A program made the translations under genes and the position numbers. The notes beneath the pieces are model-generated. The model was not told the origin of the DNA, made no database searches, and was given only the letters and a program-made list of their open reading frames with translations. Positions 20,811 to 30,138 of a stretch of DNA of 64,000 bases are shown one piece after another. Source of the stretch: Streptomyces sp. DSM 15324 (GTDB taxonomy: Bacteria > Actinomycetota > Actinomycetes > Streptomycetales > Streptomycetaceae); contig NZ_KQ949024.1 in the NCBI RefSeq assembly GCF_001514285.1, positions 174,681 to 238,680 of the forward strand, in the 5' to 3' direction. Each line of letters begins with the position of its first letter. The first letter of the stretch is position 1.

Positions 20811-20842
20811 GCCTCAGACCCTCTCACGTATCACGGACGCCC

Positions 20843-21940
20843 CTATAACGCAGGGGCGCGGAAAACCGGTCTGACCAGGTTAAAGACCTCGCGGGCGGCA
20901 TACCGCTTGAGGCATCGGATGATCTCACGGCGGGTCTTGCCCTCCTGGGTGCGGCGTTCGCAGTACGCCTGGGTGCGCGGGTCGTGGCGCAGGCGGGTGA
21001 ACACGATGCGGTGCAGGGCCGCGTTGGCCTGCCGGTCGCCGCCGTAGTTGAGCCGTCGCGTGACTCGCCGCCCGGAGGAGTACTCGATGGGGCTGACTCC
21101 GCAAAGGGCAGCAAAGGACGCCTCGGTGTTCAGCCGCTCGGGATTGTCTCCCATGGTGATCAGGAGAGTGACGGCGCTGTCCGGACCGATGCCCATCGGT
21201 ACGAGCAGTTGCGGCGCGTGGCGTTCGACGAGTCGGGTCAGGCGTTGGTTCAGCGCATTGATCTGCCCGGTGAGCTGTTCGATGCGTTCGGCGAGCATGC
21301 GTAATGTCATGTGGGTGGCCTGGGCCACCGCTTCCTCGTCTCCCCCACCATCGGGTGGGCTGAGGGTCGCGCAGGTGCGGAACAGCTCGGCATTGCCCAA
21401 GCTCGACAACCGTTCCCGCAGTGCGGGATCGGCGATGACCAGGACGGCCTTGAGCTGGTTGATCGCCTGGGTACGGGCCTTGACCGCGGAGTCCTTGGCG
21501 AGCTTGAAGATCCGGGCGCTGTGCGCCGGACCGTCGCCGGACTTGGCCCGGGCCCGGGCACGACCGCTGAGCACGGCCCGCGCGGCGGCCTGCGCATCGA
21601 GCGGGTCCGACTTCCCCAGCAGCCGGCGGGCCGAGCGGTCGGGTCGGTTCACTTCGAACACCTGGATCTGCTGGGCGAGAAGGTAGCGGGACAGGCCCGC
21701 GCCGAAGGTGCCGGTGCCCTCCACACCGGCCCGGCGCACCGTACCGCGCTTGCGGGCCCACACGAGGAGCTGTCGGTAGCCGGCCGCCGTCGCGGGAAAG
21801 GACTCCGTTCCCAGGATCTTCCCGAGCGGGGAGATCACGGCGGCGACATGCACCTCGCCGTGCGTGTCCACGCCCAGGACGACCTCGCGCCGAACGGGCG
21901 GATCCGTGCTCGATGAGGTGCTGCGCTGTCGGGTCGTCAC
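20843..21940 (-). CDS. IS110-family transposase (DEDD recombinase)
   Basis: 365 aa. The N-terminal RuvC-like DEDD domain has Asp in LGVDTHGEVHVA, Glu in GVEGTGTFGAG and Asp-Asp in KSDPLDAQAAARA. A C-terminal Transposase_20 domain contains the candidate serine in CGVSPIEYSSGRRV. The start is a GTG (VTTRQRST) with GGGAGG about 9 nt upstream. The frame is open for another 239 codons upstream, but that part has no family similarity. The gene is intact. IS110 elements usually lack classical inverted repeats and I could not fix the element ends. Confidence 0.92.
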   Translation of the reverse strand: MTTRQRSTSSSTDPPVRREVVLGVDTHGEVHVAAVISPLGKILGTESFPATAAGYRQLLVWARKRGTVRRAGVEGTGTFGAGLSRYLLAQQIQVFEVNRPDRSARRLLGKSDPLDAQAAARAVLSGRARARAKSGDGPAHSARIFKLAKDSAVKARTQAINQLKAVLVIADPALRERLSSLGNAELFRTCATLSPPDGGGDEEAVAQATHMTLRMLAERIEQLTGQINALNQRLTRLVERHAPQLLVPMGIGPDSAVTLLITMGDNPERLNTEASFAALCGVSPIEYSSGRRVTRRLNYGGDRQANAALHRIVFTRLRHDPRTQAYCERRTQEGKTRREIIRCLKRYAAREVFNLVRPVFRAPAL

Positions 21941-22529
21941 GATGGTTCGCCTCCCACATGCTGACGTGCTGGCTAGGGTGAATGGCACCGGCCTGCTCGG
22001 GCGGTCTGAACCGTGATGGCGCCTGGAACTCGGCAAGGCCCCTATTGGGACACGCCCTGTGGCTCGGTGACAGCAGAAGCCAGCCCGCAACGACGGTCGA
22101 CAAGCCTGTGACTGGACACTTCGGTCAAAGATCTCAAGAGTCAGACCCCCGTCCGGGACGGCATCGCGCAACCGTCGCATCGATCCCGGCGTATCGGCAT
22201 CTACCGACCACAGCCGGATGGCTTCGCCCGAACCAATGCCCAACCTGGCCGGAGCAGGCTGAGAATGAGTTGACTCCCCGCCCACTCGCGACCGGCAATG
22301 ACAGACAGCCGCCTGGGCCGCCTTACGGTCGCCCTCCATCGGCCATCGCACGAACGGCTTCGAGCCCTCATTCTGGTGCACGGTTGTCCGCAAGTCATGG
22401 CGCGGGCTGCCAAAGAGGCTGCCTAGCAACTCGGCAAAGGCACCGGCGAGTGCTTGGGAACTCGGTCTACTCGAGTAACGGGGAACAGCAGCACCGCACG
22501 AAGGGGCGCCCGCGTGGAAGGCATGGCGC
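21941..22529 (-). other. Non-coding left end of the IS110 element plus ligase upstream region
   Basis: No convincing protein is encoded in these 589 bp. The part nearest the transposase start (roughly 21941-22150) is where IS110-group elements carry their long non-coding end, known in this family to encode the bridge RNA that guides insertion. I can see short paired segments but did not derive a structure. The distal part contains the palindrome TACTCGAGTA near 22468-22477 and would be the upstream region of the broken ligase gene. Confidence 0.35.
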
Positions 22530-22619
22530 ATGTGGGCGCTGCCGGACCCGATGCTCGCGGCCCCCGTCACCGACCCGGCGCCGCCCGATGGGTGGGCCGC
22601 CGAGGAGAAGTGGGACGGT
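22530..22619 (+). pseudogene. ATP-dependent DNA ligase, fragment 1 (N-terminus)
   Basis: Thirty codons starting MWALPDPMLAAPVTDPAPPD and ending EEKWDG, which is the nucleotidyl-lysine motif KxDG of ATP-dependent DNA ligases. GGAAGG lies 8 nt before the ATG, so the native start is preserved. The coding sequence stops matching immediately after WDG, where a terminal inverted repeat begins. It resumes at 24079. Confidence 0.72.
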
Positions 22620-24078
22620 TCTCCAGACACCTCGTGATGTCTCATTCGCGTTGGCACCGTTCACCCAGGTCACGACTGGTCCTTCGTGCGTGCGGCTGAG
22701 GCTTGCCGGGTGTCTGCGCCGCTGCTGACGTGCCGCTGGGTCTCCTGGGGGCCGTGCCAGTCCAGGCAGACGGCGGTGGCATCGTCTTCGAGCCGGCCGT
22801 CGGCGGCGTCCCGGACCGCGGACGTCAGCGCCAGCGCGGTCTCCCTCGGGTGCAGATTCCGGGTGCACCCCAGCAGGGCGGGCAGATCGACCTTCTCTCC
22901 GTGACGTTCGAGCATGCCGTCGGTGAACATGAGCAGACGGTCACCGGGCCGCAGGTCGAGGTCCTGCACACGGTACGGGTGGGGAGTCAGCTCAGACAGC
23001 CCGAAGGGATGGTCCACCTCGCAGGTGATCGTCTCCACAGCCCCGTCGCGCATGCGCAGCGGCCAGGGATGACCGGCGTTGACGAATTGGGCCCGCCCGG
23101 TATGGAGATTGATGCGCAGGAGCTGCCCGGTGGCATGACCGTGGCCGTGTTCGATCAGTGCCTGGTCTGCCCGGTGGGCCTGTTCGCCCAGGCCGGTGCC
23201 CGCCCGGCGGGCACCGCGCAGGGCGCCCACCAGGACCGTGGCGGCCAGGGCGGAATCCATGTCGTGGCCCATGGGATCGGTCACCGACACGTGCAAGGTG
23301 TCGCGGTCCACGGTGTAGTCGAAGGTGTCGCCGCTGAGGTCCTCGGAGGGCTCCAGGTTCCCGCACAGGGTGAACTGTGCGGCCTCGCACGACAGCGACA
23401 GGGGCAGCAGCTGGTACTGGATTTCAGCTGCCAGGGTGGCCGGCTTGGACCGTTTGCCCCAGGTGTAGAGATCGGTGAAGCGGCCGTTGGCGATCACGAT
23501 GTAGGCCAGGATGTGGGCGGCTTCCCCGACTGCGTCGAGCACGTCCTCGCCAGGGCCGGTCGGCAGGAGCAGTTCCAGCAGCCCGATCGCATCCCCGCGG
23601 TTGGTGACGGGCACGATCACCCGCTGCCCCTCGCCGGTCGCGTCCTGATACAGGCGCTGGGTACGGATCACCTCCTCGTAGACACTGCCGAACAGGGGAA
23701 CCCGCTCGGCCTGCCGCCCACCTTGAGTGGGAGCGGTGGACAGCCGAGCCACCGCCTTCCCTGTCAGGTCCACGATGAGGAAAGAGACCTTAGTGGCCTC
23801 GAAACGCCGCCGCAGGTCCTCCGCGATCACGTCGACGGCGTCCGCCGGCGCCGCTGTCTCCGCTGCTGTCAGCAATCGGGTGAGCCCACTTTGTCCACCG
23901 CTCACGACCGCAGTCCCTTCCGCAACCCCCCACCAGCTTGGTAATAACCGCAGTGAGCGTCAATCCGTGAACAGTCACGCTCCGGCGTTCGCCCGCGGAC
24001 GGGGCCGCCACGGCTGCTCTGTACAAAAGCGGCTCGACGGGCCCATGTCCTAGGAGACACGCCAGAGTCTGGATAACG
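22618..24078. mobile_element. 1.46-kb cassette with terminal inverted repeats carrying one phosphatase gene
   Basis: The left end GTTCTCCAGAC (22618-22628) and right end GTCTGGATAAC (24068-24078) are inverted repeats matching at 10 of 11 positions. The flanks are GACG on the left and GATG on the right, an imperfect 4-bp target duplication. Removing the cassette and one duplication joins TGG-GAC-GGC-TGG and restores the ligase reading K-W-D-G-W-R in frame. The only gene inside is the GAF/PP2C phosphatase; there is no transposase, so movement must have been in trans or the transposase has been replaced. Confidence 0.6.
22670..23905 (-). CDS. GAF-PP2C (SpoIIE-type) serine phosphatase
   Basis: 411 aa, cytoplasmic. 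The N-terminal sensor (GAF-like, about residues 10-150) is joined by a short linker to a SpoIIE/RsbU-type PP2C domain (about 165-395). Metal-binding positions are [31 protein letters not shown] and [11 protein letters not shown]. These enzymes dephosphorylate anti-anti-sigma factors in partner-switching stress pathways. Start is a GTG preceded by GGAAGGGA. It is related to the phosphatase at 53406-54647. It is the sole gene of a cassette inserted in a DNA ligase gene. Confidence 0.88.
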   Translation of the reverse strand: MSGGQSGLTRLLTAAETAAPADAVDVIAEDLRRRFEATKVSFLIVDLTGKAVARLSTAPTQGGRQAERVPLFGSVYEEVIRTQRLYQDATGEGQRVIVPVTNRGDAIGLLELLLPTGPGEDVLDAVGEAAHILAYIVIANGRFTDLYTWGKRSKPATLAAEIQYQLLPLSLSCEAAQFTLCGNLEPSEDLSGDTFDYTVDRDTLHVSVTDPMGHDMDSALAATVLVGALRGARRAGTGLGEQAHRADQALIEHGHGHATGQLLRINLHTGRAQFVNAGHPWPLRMRDGAVETITCEVDHPFGLSELTPHPYRVQDLDLRPGDRLLMFTDGMLERHGEKVDLPALLGCTRNLHPRETALALTSAVRDAADGRLEDDATAVCLDWHGPQETQRHVSSGADTRQASAARTKDQS

Positions 24079-24330
24079 ATGGCTGGAGAGCGCTGCTCTC
24101 TCTGGATGCCGGGCGTTTGGTGTTGCGCTCGCGCAGGGACAGGAACCTCGCACCCTCCTTCCCCGAGGTTCGTTCCGGGCACGGTCCAGCTGCCGACGCG
24201 ACGGCCCTGGACGGCGAGCTGGTCGTACGGGAAATCCAGCAGGCTCGCCTTCGAGCGACTCCAGGGTCGCCTCCAGCGGCGCGGTGCCGGCGCTGCCCGG
24301 CTCGCCGAGCAGTGGCCCGCCCACTTCGTT
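24079..24330 (+). pseudogene. ATP-dependent DNA ligase, fragment 2 (adenylation domain)
   Basis: Continues fragment 1: DGWRALLSLDAGRLVLRSRR, then APSFPEVRSGHG and ATALDGELVVRE are ligase adenylation-domain sequence. A frameshift near 24235 moves the match to the frame reading RLAFERLQGRLQRRGAGAAR and AEQWPAHFV. Similarity ends sharply at HFV (24330). The next expected residues, AFDLLRL, are found at 48163. The internal frameshift shows the gene was already inactive or has decayed since interruption. Confidence 0.72.
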
Positions 24331-24598
24331 ACTGGAGTACGCGCAGGTTCCTGGGGGGACTCTGAGTGCGATCGCTTGCGTCTTAGCAGGCCGGAGACCT
24401 GTGTTCGACATGTCCCTCCGTGGCTGGATTTTCCGTAGAAACTCGCAGAATCCGCGAGTGGCACTCGTAATCTGCGTGATCGTGGATGAATCCGGAACCC
24501 GTCGCGTAACGGCGGTGCTAAGGCCGACGGACGAGCATGGCGGGGCCGGTCTGGCTGAGGTCTTCCAGCTGCATCGTGTTCGAGGCGAGCGGACTGGG

Positions 24599-25645
24599 AT
24601 GTCGGAGCGGGACTACTTCTTCGACACGCTCGCCGAGTACCAGTGGGCGCGCGATGCCGCAGGCTTGGTGCCGGAATCGGTCGACAAGCTCGTGAAGCCC
24701 GTGATCGAAATCTGTGAGTACCTGGATCTCGCACCGTGGCGCCTGCAGCCGCGGGACCTGGACCGCTACTTCGCCGGACCGGGCAAGCGGGCGCGTTCCA
24801 CCGTGCGCAGCAAGATCAACTGTATCGACGGGTACTTCGCGTTCCTTGAGCAACGGTATGCCGGTGAGATCAGCCGTCGTTTCGGCGTGGTCGTGGAGTC
24901 ACCCGTCGATCCGTTCAACCGGCCACGCCACCGTGGCGACTTCGGGCTGCGGGTGCCGCCGTCGCAGCAGGCCATGCGCGAGTTCTTCGCCGCGTGGCGG
25001 CGTGCCCTGCCGCAGGCGCGCAAGGAGGCGGTCGCGTGCCGCGACTATGTCATGGCGAAGATCGCCTATTTGTCGGGGGTACGGGCGGCGGAACTGTGCG
25101 GGGTGTGCATGCGCGATGTGCACTGGGAGTCGGGCCAGTGGGGCCGCTTCCTCGTGCAGGGCAAGGGAGCCCGCGGGTCAGGGCCACGGCAGCGCGAGGC
25201 CTTTATGTTCGAAGAGGGGCGGGAACTGCTGTGGTGGTACGTGGAGGAGGTGCGCGGGTTGTTCCGCGATGACCCTGAGCACCCCTCGGCGCCACTATTC
25301 CCCTCCGAGCGGTTGCCCGTTGCGGTGGCAGCGCTGAACATGCCGGTCGCACCGAAGATGGTGCCCTCGACGTTCCGACGGGCGCTGAGGACGGCCTCGG
25401 CAGCACATCTTCCCGGCCCGGTGGATGAGTTGTTTCCTCATTTGCTGCGTCACGCGTGCGCGACGCACAACTATGAGCGGGGGATGTCGCTGTGGGAGGT
25501 GCAGCGATTGCTGGGCCACTGGTGGAGTACGACCACGGTCCGGTATCTCCTGACAGCGCAAGGCGATCCGGAACAGGCGGCGCGGCGGGCGTCGGCCGAA
25601 CGGGCAGGGCAGCGGCTGGTGGCAGACACAGGGAGCCTTCGGTGA
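24599..25645 (+). CDS. Tyrosine recombinase/integrase (island module, gene 1)
   Basis: 348 aa from the ATG before SERDYFFDTL. A SAM-like core-binding domain covers about residues 1-110 (RSTVRSKINCIDGYFAFLEQ). The catalytic domain has Arg in YLSGVRAAELCG, His-x-x-Arg in PHLLRHACATHN, His in LLGHWWSTTTV and the nucleophile Tyr in VRYLLTAQG, all conserved, so it should be active. Start is uncertain: the frame is open upstream and an in-frame ATG lies at 24410. The GTGA overlap with the next gene indicates coupled translation. It most resembles the first recombinase of Tn554-like multi-recombinase modules. Confidence 0.85.
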   Translation: MSERDYFFDTLAEYQWARDAAGLVPESVDKLVKPVIEICEYLDLAPWRLQPRDLDRYFAGPGKRARSTVRSKINCIDGYFAFLEQRYAGEISRRFGVVVESPVDPFNRPRHRGDFGLRVPPSQQAMREFFAAWRRALPQARKEAVACRDYVMAKIAYLSGVRAAELCGVCMRDVHWESGQWGRFLVQGKGARGSGPRQREAFMFEEGRELLWWYVEEVRGLFRDDPEHPSAPLFPSERLPVAVAALNMPVAPKMVPSTFRRALRTASAAHLPGPVDELFPHLLRHACATHNYERGMSLWEVQRLLGHWWSTTTVRYLLTAQGDPEQAARRASAERAGQRLVADTGSLR

Positions 25646-25980
25646 AATGGAATCTGCGCTGGGTGGCGGCGCGGCAGGACATCTGGCGTCCGACGGACTT
25701 GCTGGTGGCTTTTCGACGGGTTGGCTTCCACCCGTCGTTGAGCAAAGTGTCCGCCTTGTGGGGCGGCACGCCGGTCACGGTGCGGCTGGAAGACCTGGAT
25801 CTGATCTGTCAGGCACTGGGATGCACGGTGGCCGATCTCCTGGAGGCCGAACCGGCCGCCACCGGCGCTGGGGAGGCGGGGGTAATTACCCGGGCGGCCG
25901 CAGGTGAAGAAGGCGGCTCTGGCCCGGTGCGTCCGATGCCGCGACGCGATGGCCCGCGACGCCTGCAGCCCCCGAACTGA
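25642..25980 (+). CDS. Small XRE-type HTH protein (island module, gene 2)
   Basis: 112 aa from a GTG (VKWNLRWVAA) that overlaps the stop codon of the recombinase (GTGA). The HTH spans about residues 15-70 (VGFHPSLSKVSALWGGTPVT, DLICQALGCTVADLLEAEP). The tail is Gly/Ala/Arg-rich. Its position between two recombinases suggests a DNA-bending or directionality protein, or a repressor of the module; this is inference from position only. Confidence 0.78.
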   Translation: MKWNLRWVAARQDIWRPTDLLVAFRRVGFHPSLSKVSALWGGTPVTVRLEDLDLICQALGCTVADLLEAEPAATGAGEAGVITRAAAGEEGGSGPVRPMPRRDGPRRLQPPN

Positions 25981-25989
25981 GCCGCGCGA

Positions 25990-28287
25990 ATGGAGCGGAT
26001 GAGGCAGTGCGAGGACTGCCTGGCATTGGCCCCGGGCTCGTCCCGGCGCAGCTGGCGGTGCCGCGGGTGCCAACTGTGGCGTCGCCAGTACCCGCAGCGC
26101 GGGGTGTGCCCCCGCTGCCGGTGCCAACAGCACCTCGGTCAGGACGGACTGTGCCGCGGGTGCGTGCTGAGCGTGCGCGACGAACAGGCCACAGACACCG
26201 TGCTCGATTTTCCGGCTCCGACACAGCTTCGGCTGCTGTTTCCCGGCGCGGCGCGGGAGGCTTGGCGCCTGGGCCGGCTGGCCGCTGAACGACCTTTGGA
26301 GTCCCGCCGATGTGTGCTGCCGGCGGTCATGCCCGGACAGCAGGTGCTGTTCCCAGTGCTCCGCCGGCTTGGCGCGCCGGAACTGGTCGATCTGGCCGGA
26401 AGGCGCTGGCCCGAGGAGGAGGCGCTCAAGCAGCACACGCTGGTGCTGGCGCGGCAGCGCGGCGTGGGCCGGGAGTGGTGTGCGCAGGTGGGGCGGCGGC
26501 TGCGTCTGGCGCTGGCTGTGCGGGATGCCGAGGGCGAGAGGAAGGTCTCGCGCGAGATCCTCGACCAGGGCCGCGGGATGCAGTTCGGTGCGGCCGCCGC
26601 ACAGGAAGTCCTGGAATACGCGGGCCTGTGGCACGGCCCGACGCAGGTGACCGACCAGATGCGCCCGCACCGTAAGGGAGTGCCCGCCGGCATCGTGACA
26701 GGCTGCGCGGATTGCGGCAGCTGGGGTATCACCACCCGCCTGTGCAATGCCTGCGTCGGCTGGCATCGTGGTGAGCACCGCTCGATGGGCCGGTGCTCCC
26801 GCTGCGCCCGCGACGGCCTGCCTGTGCACCCGAAAGAGGGCCTTTGTCGTGGGTGTCTGGCGTTCGTGCGAAACGTGCGTCCGACGCCCGCGGGCTTCAC
26901 CCAGCTCACCTTCGCCGGATCGCTTGCCCACCAGCTGGTGGGCAAGACAGCGAAGCCGCCCCTGACGCCGGCCGTGGAGCACGACGGTCACGCCGCCTCG
27001 CTGTCCACCTGTGATCACGTGATCCAGGGGCAAACCACCCTACTGTCCGTCCCACGCGATTGGAGAGCCGTTCACGCTGTGCCTCACGGCGCCTTGCCGC
27101 CGCTCAGCTCCGAAGCAGTAGTGCTGCTGGAGCAGTTCACGGTCTGTCTTCCCGCCACAGCCGGGGGACAGCAGAATCACGCCCACTCCATCGAGCTCCT
27201 GCACCGCGTGCTGGCCTACACCGGCATGGCGGAACCCATCGCCGAGCGGGACGTGCGGACGCTCGCGGCCCTGGGGCCGAAAGTCTCCCTGCACCGGATC
27301 GTGTTCTTTCTGCACGAGCGCGGCCTGCTCGAACCCGACCGCCAGCGGGCAACAGCCGCCGCCCCTTCGCTTGCCCGCCTGGACAAGGCCCGTATGGACG
27401 CCCGCCACCGCCAGGCCATCGAAGACAAGCTCCAACGGCTTCCCGACGCCATGGCTGGCCAGGTGCGGACGTGGATCGCCGTCCGCCGGGGAGAAGGTCG
27501 CCGGCCCCACCCTCCCGCCGACTACACACGCATCCGGCGCGACCTGAACGTCGTGCTTCCGGTCCTGACCCTTTGGAGCCAGGACGGGCTGGATCTGCGG
27601 CAGATCACCACAGGGGACGTGACGTCCGCGCTCAGCGACCGACGGGGACACCAAGCCCGCGGTGTCCACCACGTCTTGCTCAGCATCTTCCGCGCCCTCA
27701 AACAAGAACGCGTCGTCTTCGCGAACCCGCTCGCCAGGCTCTCCCTCACCACACCCGTGCGCCTTCCCGAACCACTTCCCAGCGACCGGCTGCGCGGCCT
27801 GCTGGACGTGATCGACAGCGCGATGGGGCGTCTGGCCGTCGGCCTGGTCGCCGTCCACGCCATCAAGGTCACCGACGTCGCCCAGCTCCCTCTGACCGCG
27901 CTCGACCTCGCCCACGCCACTCTCCACCTTCGCCTGCGTGGACAGCCGCACACGGTCTACCTCGACACACTGACCCGCCGCCTGGTGGACGACTGGCTCC
28001 ACGAGCGGCAGCAGCAGTGGCCCGCCTCTCCCAATCCACACCTGCTGGTCACGACGCACTCAGCGCACCACCCCGCCCTCCCACCCGTCAGCTACTGCGC
28101 CCTGCGCCACGCATTCGACCGCACCGGAATCACCCCTCGCCAGCTGTGGAGCGACCGAGTACTGGACGAGGCCCGACAAACCGCCGATCCCGTACACCTG
28201 GTGCAGTTGTTCGGTATCCATCCAGGCACCGCTGTCCGCTACGTCCACACCGCGCATCCCGACAAGGCGCTGCCCCGGATCCGCTGA
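25990..28287 (+). CDS. Large tyrosine-recombinase-like protein with zinc-finger N-terminus (island module, gene 3)
   Basis: 765 aa. Residues 1-60 contain paired CxxC zinc-ribbon motifs (CEDCLAL, CRGCQLW, CPRCRCQ, CRGCVLS) and a second set lies near 240-300 (CADCGSW, CSRCARD, CRGCLAF). The C-terminal 300 residues have the fold of a phage-type integrase (VHHVLLSIFRALKQERVVFA, FGIHPGTAVRYVHT). Only the late His and Tyr are obvious. The first catalytic Arg position reads HAIKVTDVAQL (Lys) and the HxxR box reads TPRQLWSDR. It may be a catalytically impaired partner of gene 1. It starts 9 bp after the HTH gene. Confidence 0.75.
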   Translation: MERMRQCEDCLALAPGSSRRSWRCRGCQLWRRQYPQRGVCPRCRCQQHLGQDGLCRGCVLSVRDEQATDTVLDFPAPTQLRLLFPGAAREAWRLGRLAAERPLESRRCVLPAVMPGQQVLFPVLRRLGAPELVDLAGRRWPEEEALKQHTLVLARQRGVGREWCAQVGRRLRLALAVRDAEGERKVSREILDQGRGMQFGAAAAQEVLEYAGLWHGPTQVTDQMRPHRKGVPAGIVTGCADCGSWGITTRLCNACVGWHRGEHRSMGRCSRCARDGLPVHPKEGLCRGCLAFVRNVRPTPAGFTQLTFAGSLAHQLVGKTAKPPLTPAVEHDGHAASLSTCDHVIQGQTTLLSVPRDWRAVHAVPHGALPPLSSEAVVLLEQFTVCLPATAGGQQNHAHSIELLHRVLAYTGMAEPIAERDVRTLAALGPKVSLHRIVFFLHERGLLEPDRQRATAAAPSLARLDKARMDARHRQAIEDKLQRLPDAMAGQVRTWIAVRRGEGRRPHPPADYTRIRRDLNVVLPVLTLWSQDGLDLRQITTGDVTSALSDRRGHQARGVHHVLLSIFRALKQERVVFANPLARLSLTTPVRLPEPLPSDRLRGLLDVIDSAMGRLAVGLVAVHAIKVTDVAQLPLTALDLAHATLHLRLRGQPHTVYLDTLTRRLVDDWLHERQQQWPASPNPHLLVTTHSAHHPALPPVSYCALRHAFDRTGITPRQLWSDRVLDEARQTADPVHLVQLFGIHPGTAVRYVHTAHPDKALPRIR

Positions 28288-28377
28288 CCGGGCAGCGCTG
28301 TCCAGCCCCTCTACAGCCGCATGCCTTGACCGGGAGTGTCATGAATCAGGTGTGAGCCTCCACGAAGGAGTCACCTG

Positions 28378-28950
28378 ATGAGTACGACGATGGATCACCG
28401 GATCGAGACCTCCAGCAGCGTGTCGCTTGCCGTGGCCGCCAGCAGTGTTGAGGGCGCCGACGTGAAGTCGATGCCGGTATCGCCGAACGGTCTGTCCAGC
28501 GAACTGCTGGAGGAGCTCGCCGCGCTCGCGGCTGAGAAGGTCCGCGGGGAAGGGCTGCGGCTGATGGGCGACGGTGGACTGCTGCCCGAGCTGGCCCAGC
28601 ACCTGATGCAGGCCGCCCTGGAAGCCGAGATGGACGAACACCTGGCCGCCGAGGCCGGCCGGACCAGCGGGCGCGGGTCCCGCTCGGGCGGCAACATGCG
28701 CAACGGCTACCAGGCCAAGGAGGTCATGACGGAGGTCGGCGCGGTGACGGTGCAGGTCCCCAGAGACCGGCTGGGCACCTTCCGGCCCCGGATGCTGCCC
28801 GCGCACCCGCACCGGCGCGCTGGACGACCTGGTGATCTCGCTGACCGCAAAGGGCCTGACCTCCGGCGAGATCGTCTCCCACCTCGCCCAGACCTACGGG
28901 ATGACGACCACGAAGGAGCCCATCTCCACGATCACCGACAAGGCCCGACC
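28378..28950 (+). pseudogene. IS256-family transposase, 5' remnant
   Basis: An IS256 N-terminus is readable (LPELAQHLMQAALEAEMDEH, then GGNMRNGYQAKEVMTEVGAV and VQVPRDRLGTFRPRMLP). A frameshift near 28815 shifts the match to GALDDLVISLTAKGLTSGEI, which continues to TTKEPISTITDKA near 28940. All of the catalytic DDE region is absent. The upstream context (GAAGGAGTCACCTG before ATG) is intact, so this is a truncated insertion beside the recombinase module. Confidence 0.8.
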
Positions 28951-29287
28951 GCCGAGCGCCGCTGGGGTGCCGGAGCAGGTCTCTCCCCCGGAACTCCCGA
29001 TCTGCCCTCGCACTCCCCCTGTTTGGTCAAACGCTGGCAGGACACCGATGCAGCGTTGGACGACCGCTGGGGGATGTGTGGGCAAAGGTGTTGGAAATTA
29101 ACACGAAGTGGGGCGATCTCCGCCCCTTGGGACCCGCACATCCACAGCGGCGCCTCACCGAAGCGGGGGACCGCCCACAGTCCAGCGGGTGCCGACAAGG
29201 TGCCGGGGCGTCATGCGCTGCCCAGCGGCTGGTGGCAGAACTTCCTCCAGCGCGGTTCGGGGCCGTGCGCCAACCGTGCGGGCGGGG
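28951..29287. other. 337 bp without a recognisable gene
   Basis: Between the IS256 remnant and the IclR gene. Open frames here are short and have no family resemblance. It is probably scar sequence from IS decay. Confidence 0.5.
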
Positions 29288-30073
29288 TCATCCCGCGACG
29301 ACTGCCATCCGGTCGCTGATCTCGTCGGCTGTGGTGAGGACTTTCTGGGCGATCTCCGTCTCGGCTTCCGGGTAGATCCGGGAGGCGAGGGCGGCGACGC
29401 TGACGGCGGCGACGACTTGTTTGTTCTCGTCGCGGATCGGGGCAGCGATGCCAACCACGTCGGGGTCGAGTTCGCCGCGGGTGACGGAGTAGCCGAGGCG
29501 GCGGATCCGGCCGAGGCGTTCCATCAGGGCGTCGACGTCGGTGAGGGTGGCCGGGGTGAAGCGGCGCAGTACGGCGTTCTCCAGCAGTCTGCGGGCTTCT
29601 TCTTCGGGGCTCCAGGCGAGCAGGACGAGGGCGGAGGCGCCGGCGTTGATGGGCAGGGCGCTGCCGCGTTCGTAGGAGATGCGCACCGCGCGGGTGCTTT
29701 CCGCGCGGTCGACGCAGACCACCAGGTCCCCGGTGCGCCGGGTCAGCAGCACGGTCTCGTGCACGTCCTCGGCAAGCGTCTCCATCGACGGCTGCGCGAC
29801 CTCGGAGAGGCCGTAGCTGCGGCGGGCCAACCGGGCGATCTCCAGCACCCGCAGGCCGAGCCGGAAGCCGCCGCCGGGGGCTTCTTCGAGGAAGCGCCCG
29901 TTCACCAGGCTCTGGAGGTAGCGATAGGCGGTGGAGCGTGCCACGCCGAGGTGATCGGCAACGGCGGTTCCGGAGATGACGAGGTGGACGTCGTCGAACA
30001 TGGCCAGAATGTCGAGTGCCCGGTCGGCCGTGGAGTTGCGGTCGCGGTAACTGGGGGACGCGTTTCCTGACAT
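29288..30073 (-). CDS. IclR-family transcriptional regulator
   Basis: 261 aa from the ATG before SGNASPSYRDR. The winged-HTH is at about residues 14-75 (ADHLGVARSTAYRYLQSLVN) and the IclR effector domain at about 85-255 (LVVCVDRAESTRAVRISYER, VGIAAPIRDENKQVVAAVSV). IclR proteins commonly control aromatic catabolic operons with an aromatic acid or ring-cleavage intermediate as effector. It is the last gene of the minus-strand arm, 65 bp after the FAH-family hydrolase. Repeated operator-like sequences upstream of the arm and of the transporter are its likely targets (inference). Confidence 0.9.
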   Translation of the reverse strand: MSGNASPSYRDRNSTADRALDILAMFDDVHLVISGTAVADHLGVARSTAYRYLQSLVNGRFLEEAPGGGFRLGLRVLEIARLARRSYGLSEVAQPSMETLAEDVHETVLLTRRTGDLVVCVDRAESTRAVRISYERGSALPINAGASALVLLAWSPEEEARRLLENAVLRRFTPATLTDVDALMERLGRIRRLGYSVTRGELDPDVVGIAAPIRDENKQVVAAVSVAALASRIYPEAETEIAQKVLTTADEISDRMAVVAG

Positions 30074-30138
30074 GCGAGACACTGTAGCGGATGGTCGCGG
30101 GCCGTTGCGGGCCGCGCCCATCCGCCCGCCTGTCCGGT

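Noticed and set aside
20843..22657. 604-aa version of the IS110 transposase
   Set aside because: The extra 239 residues upstream have no transposase similarity; a GTG with a good ribosome-binding site gives the normal 365-aa length.
23902..24734. Minus-strand frames between the phosphatase and the recombinase
   Set aside because: No family resemblance; plus-strand ligase fragment 2 explains the coding signal there.
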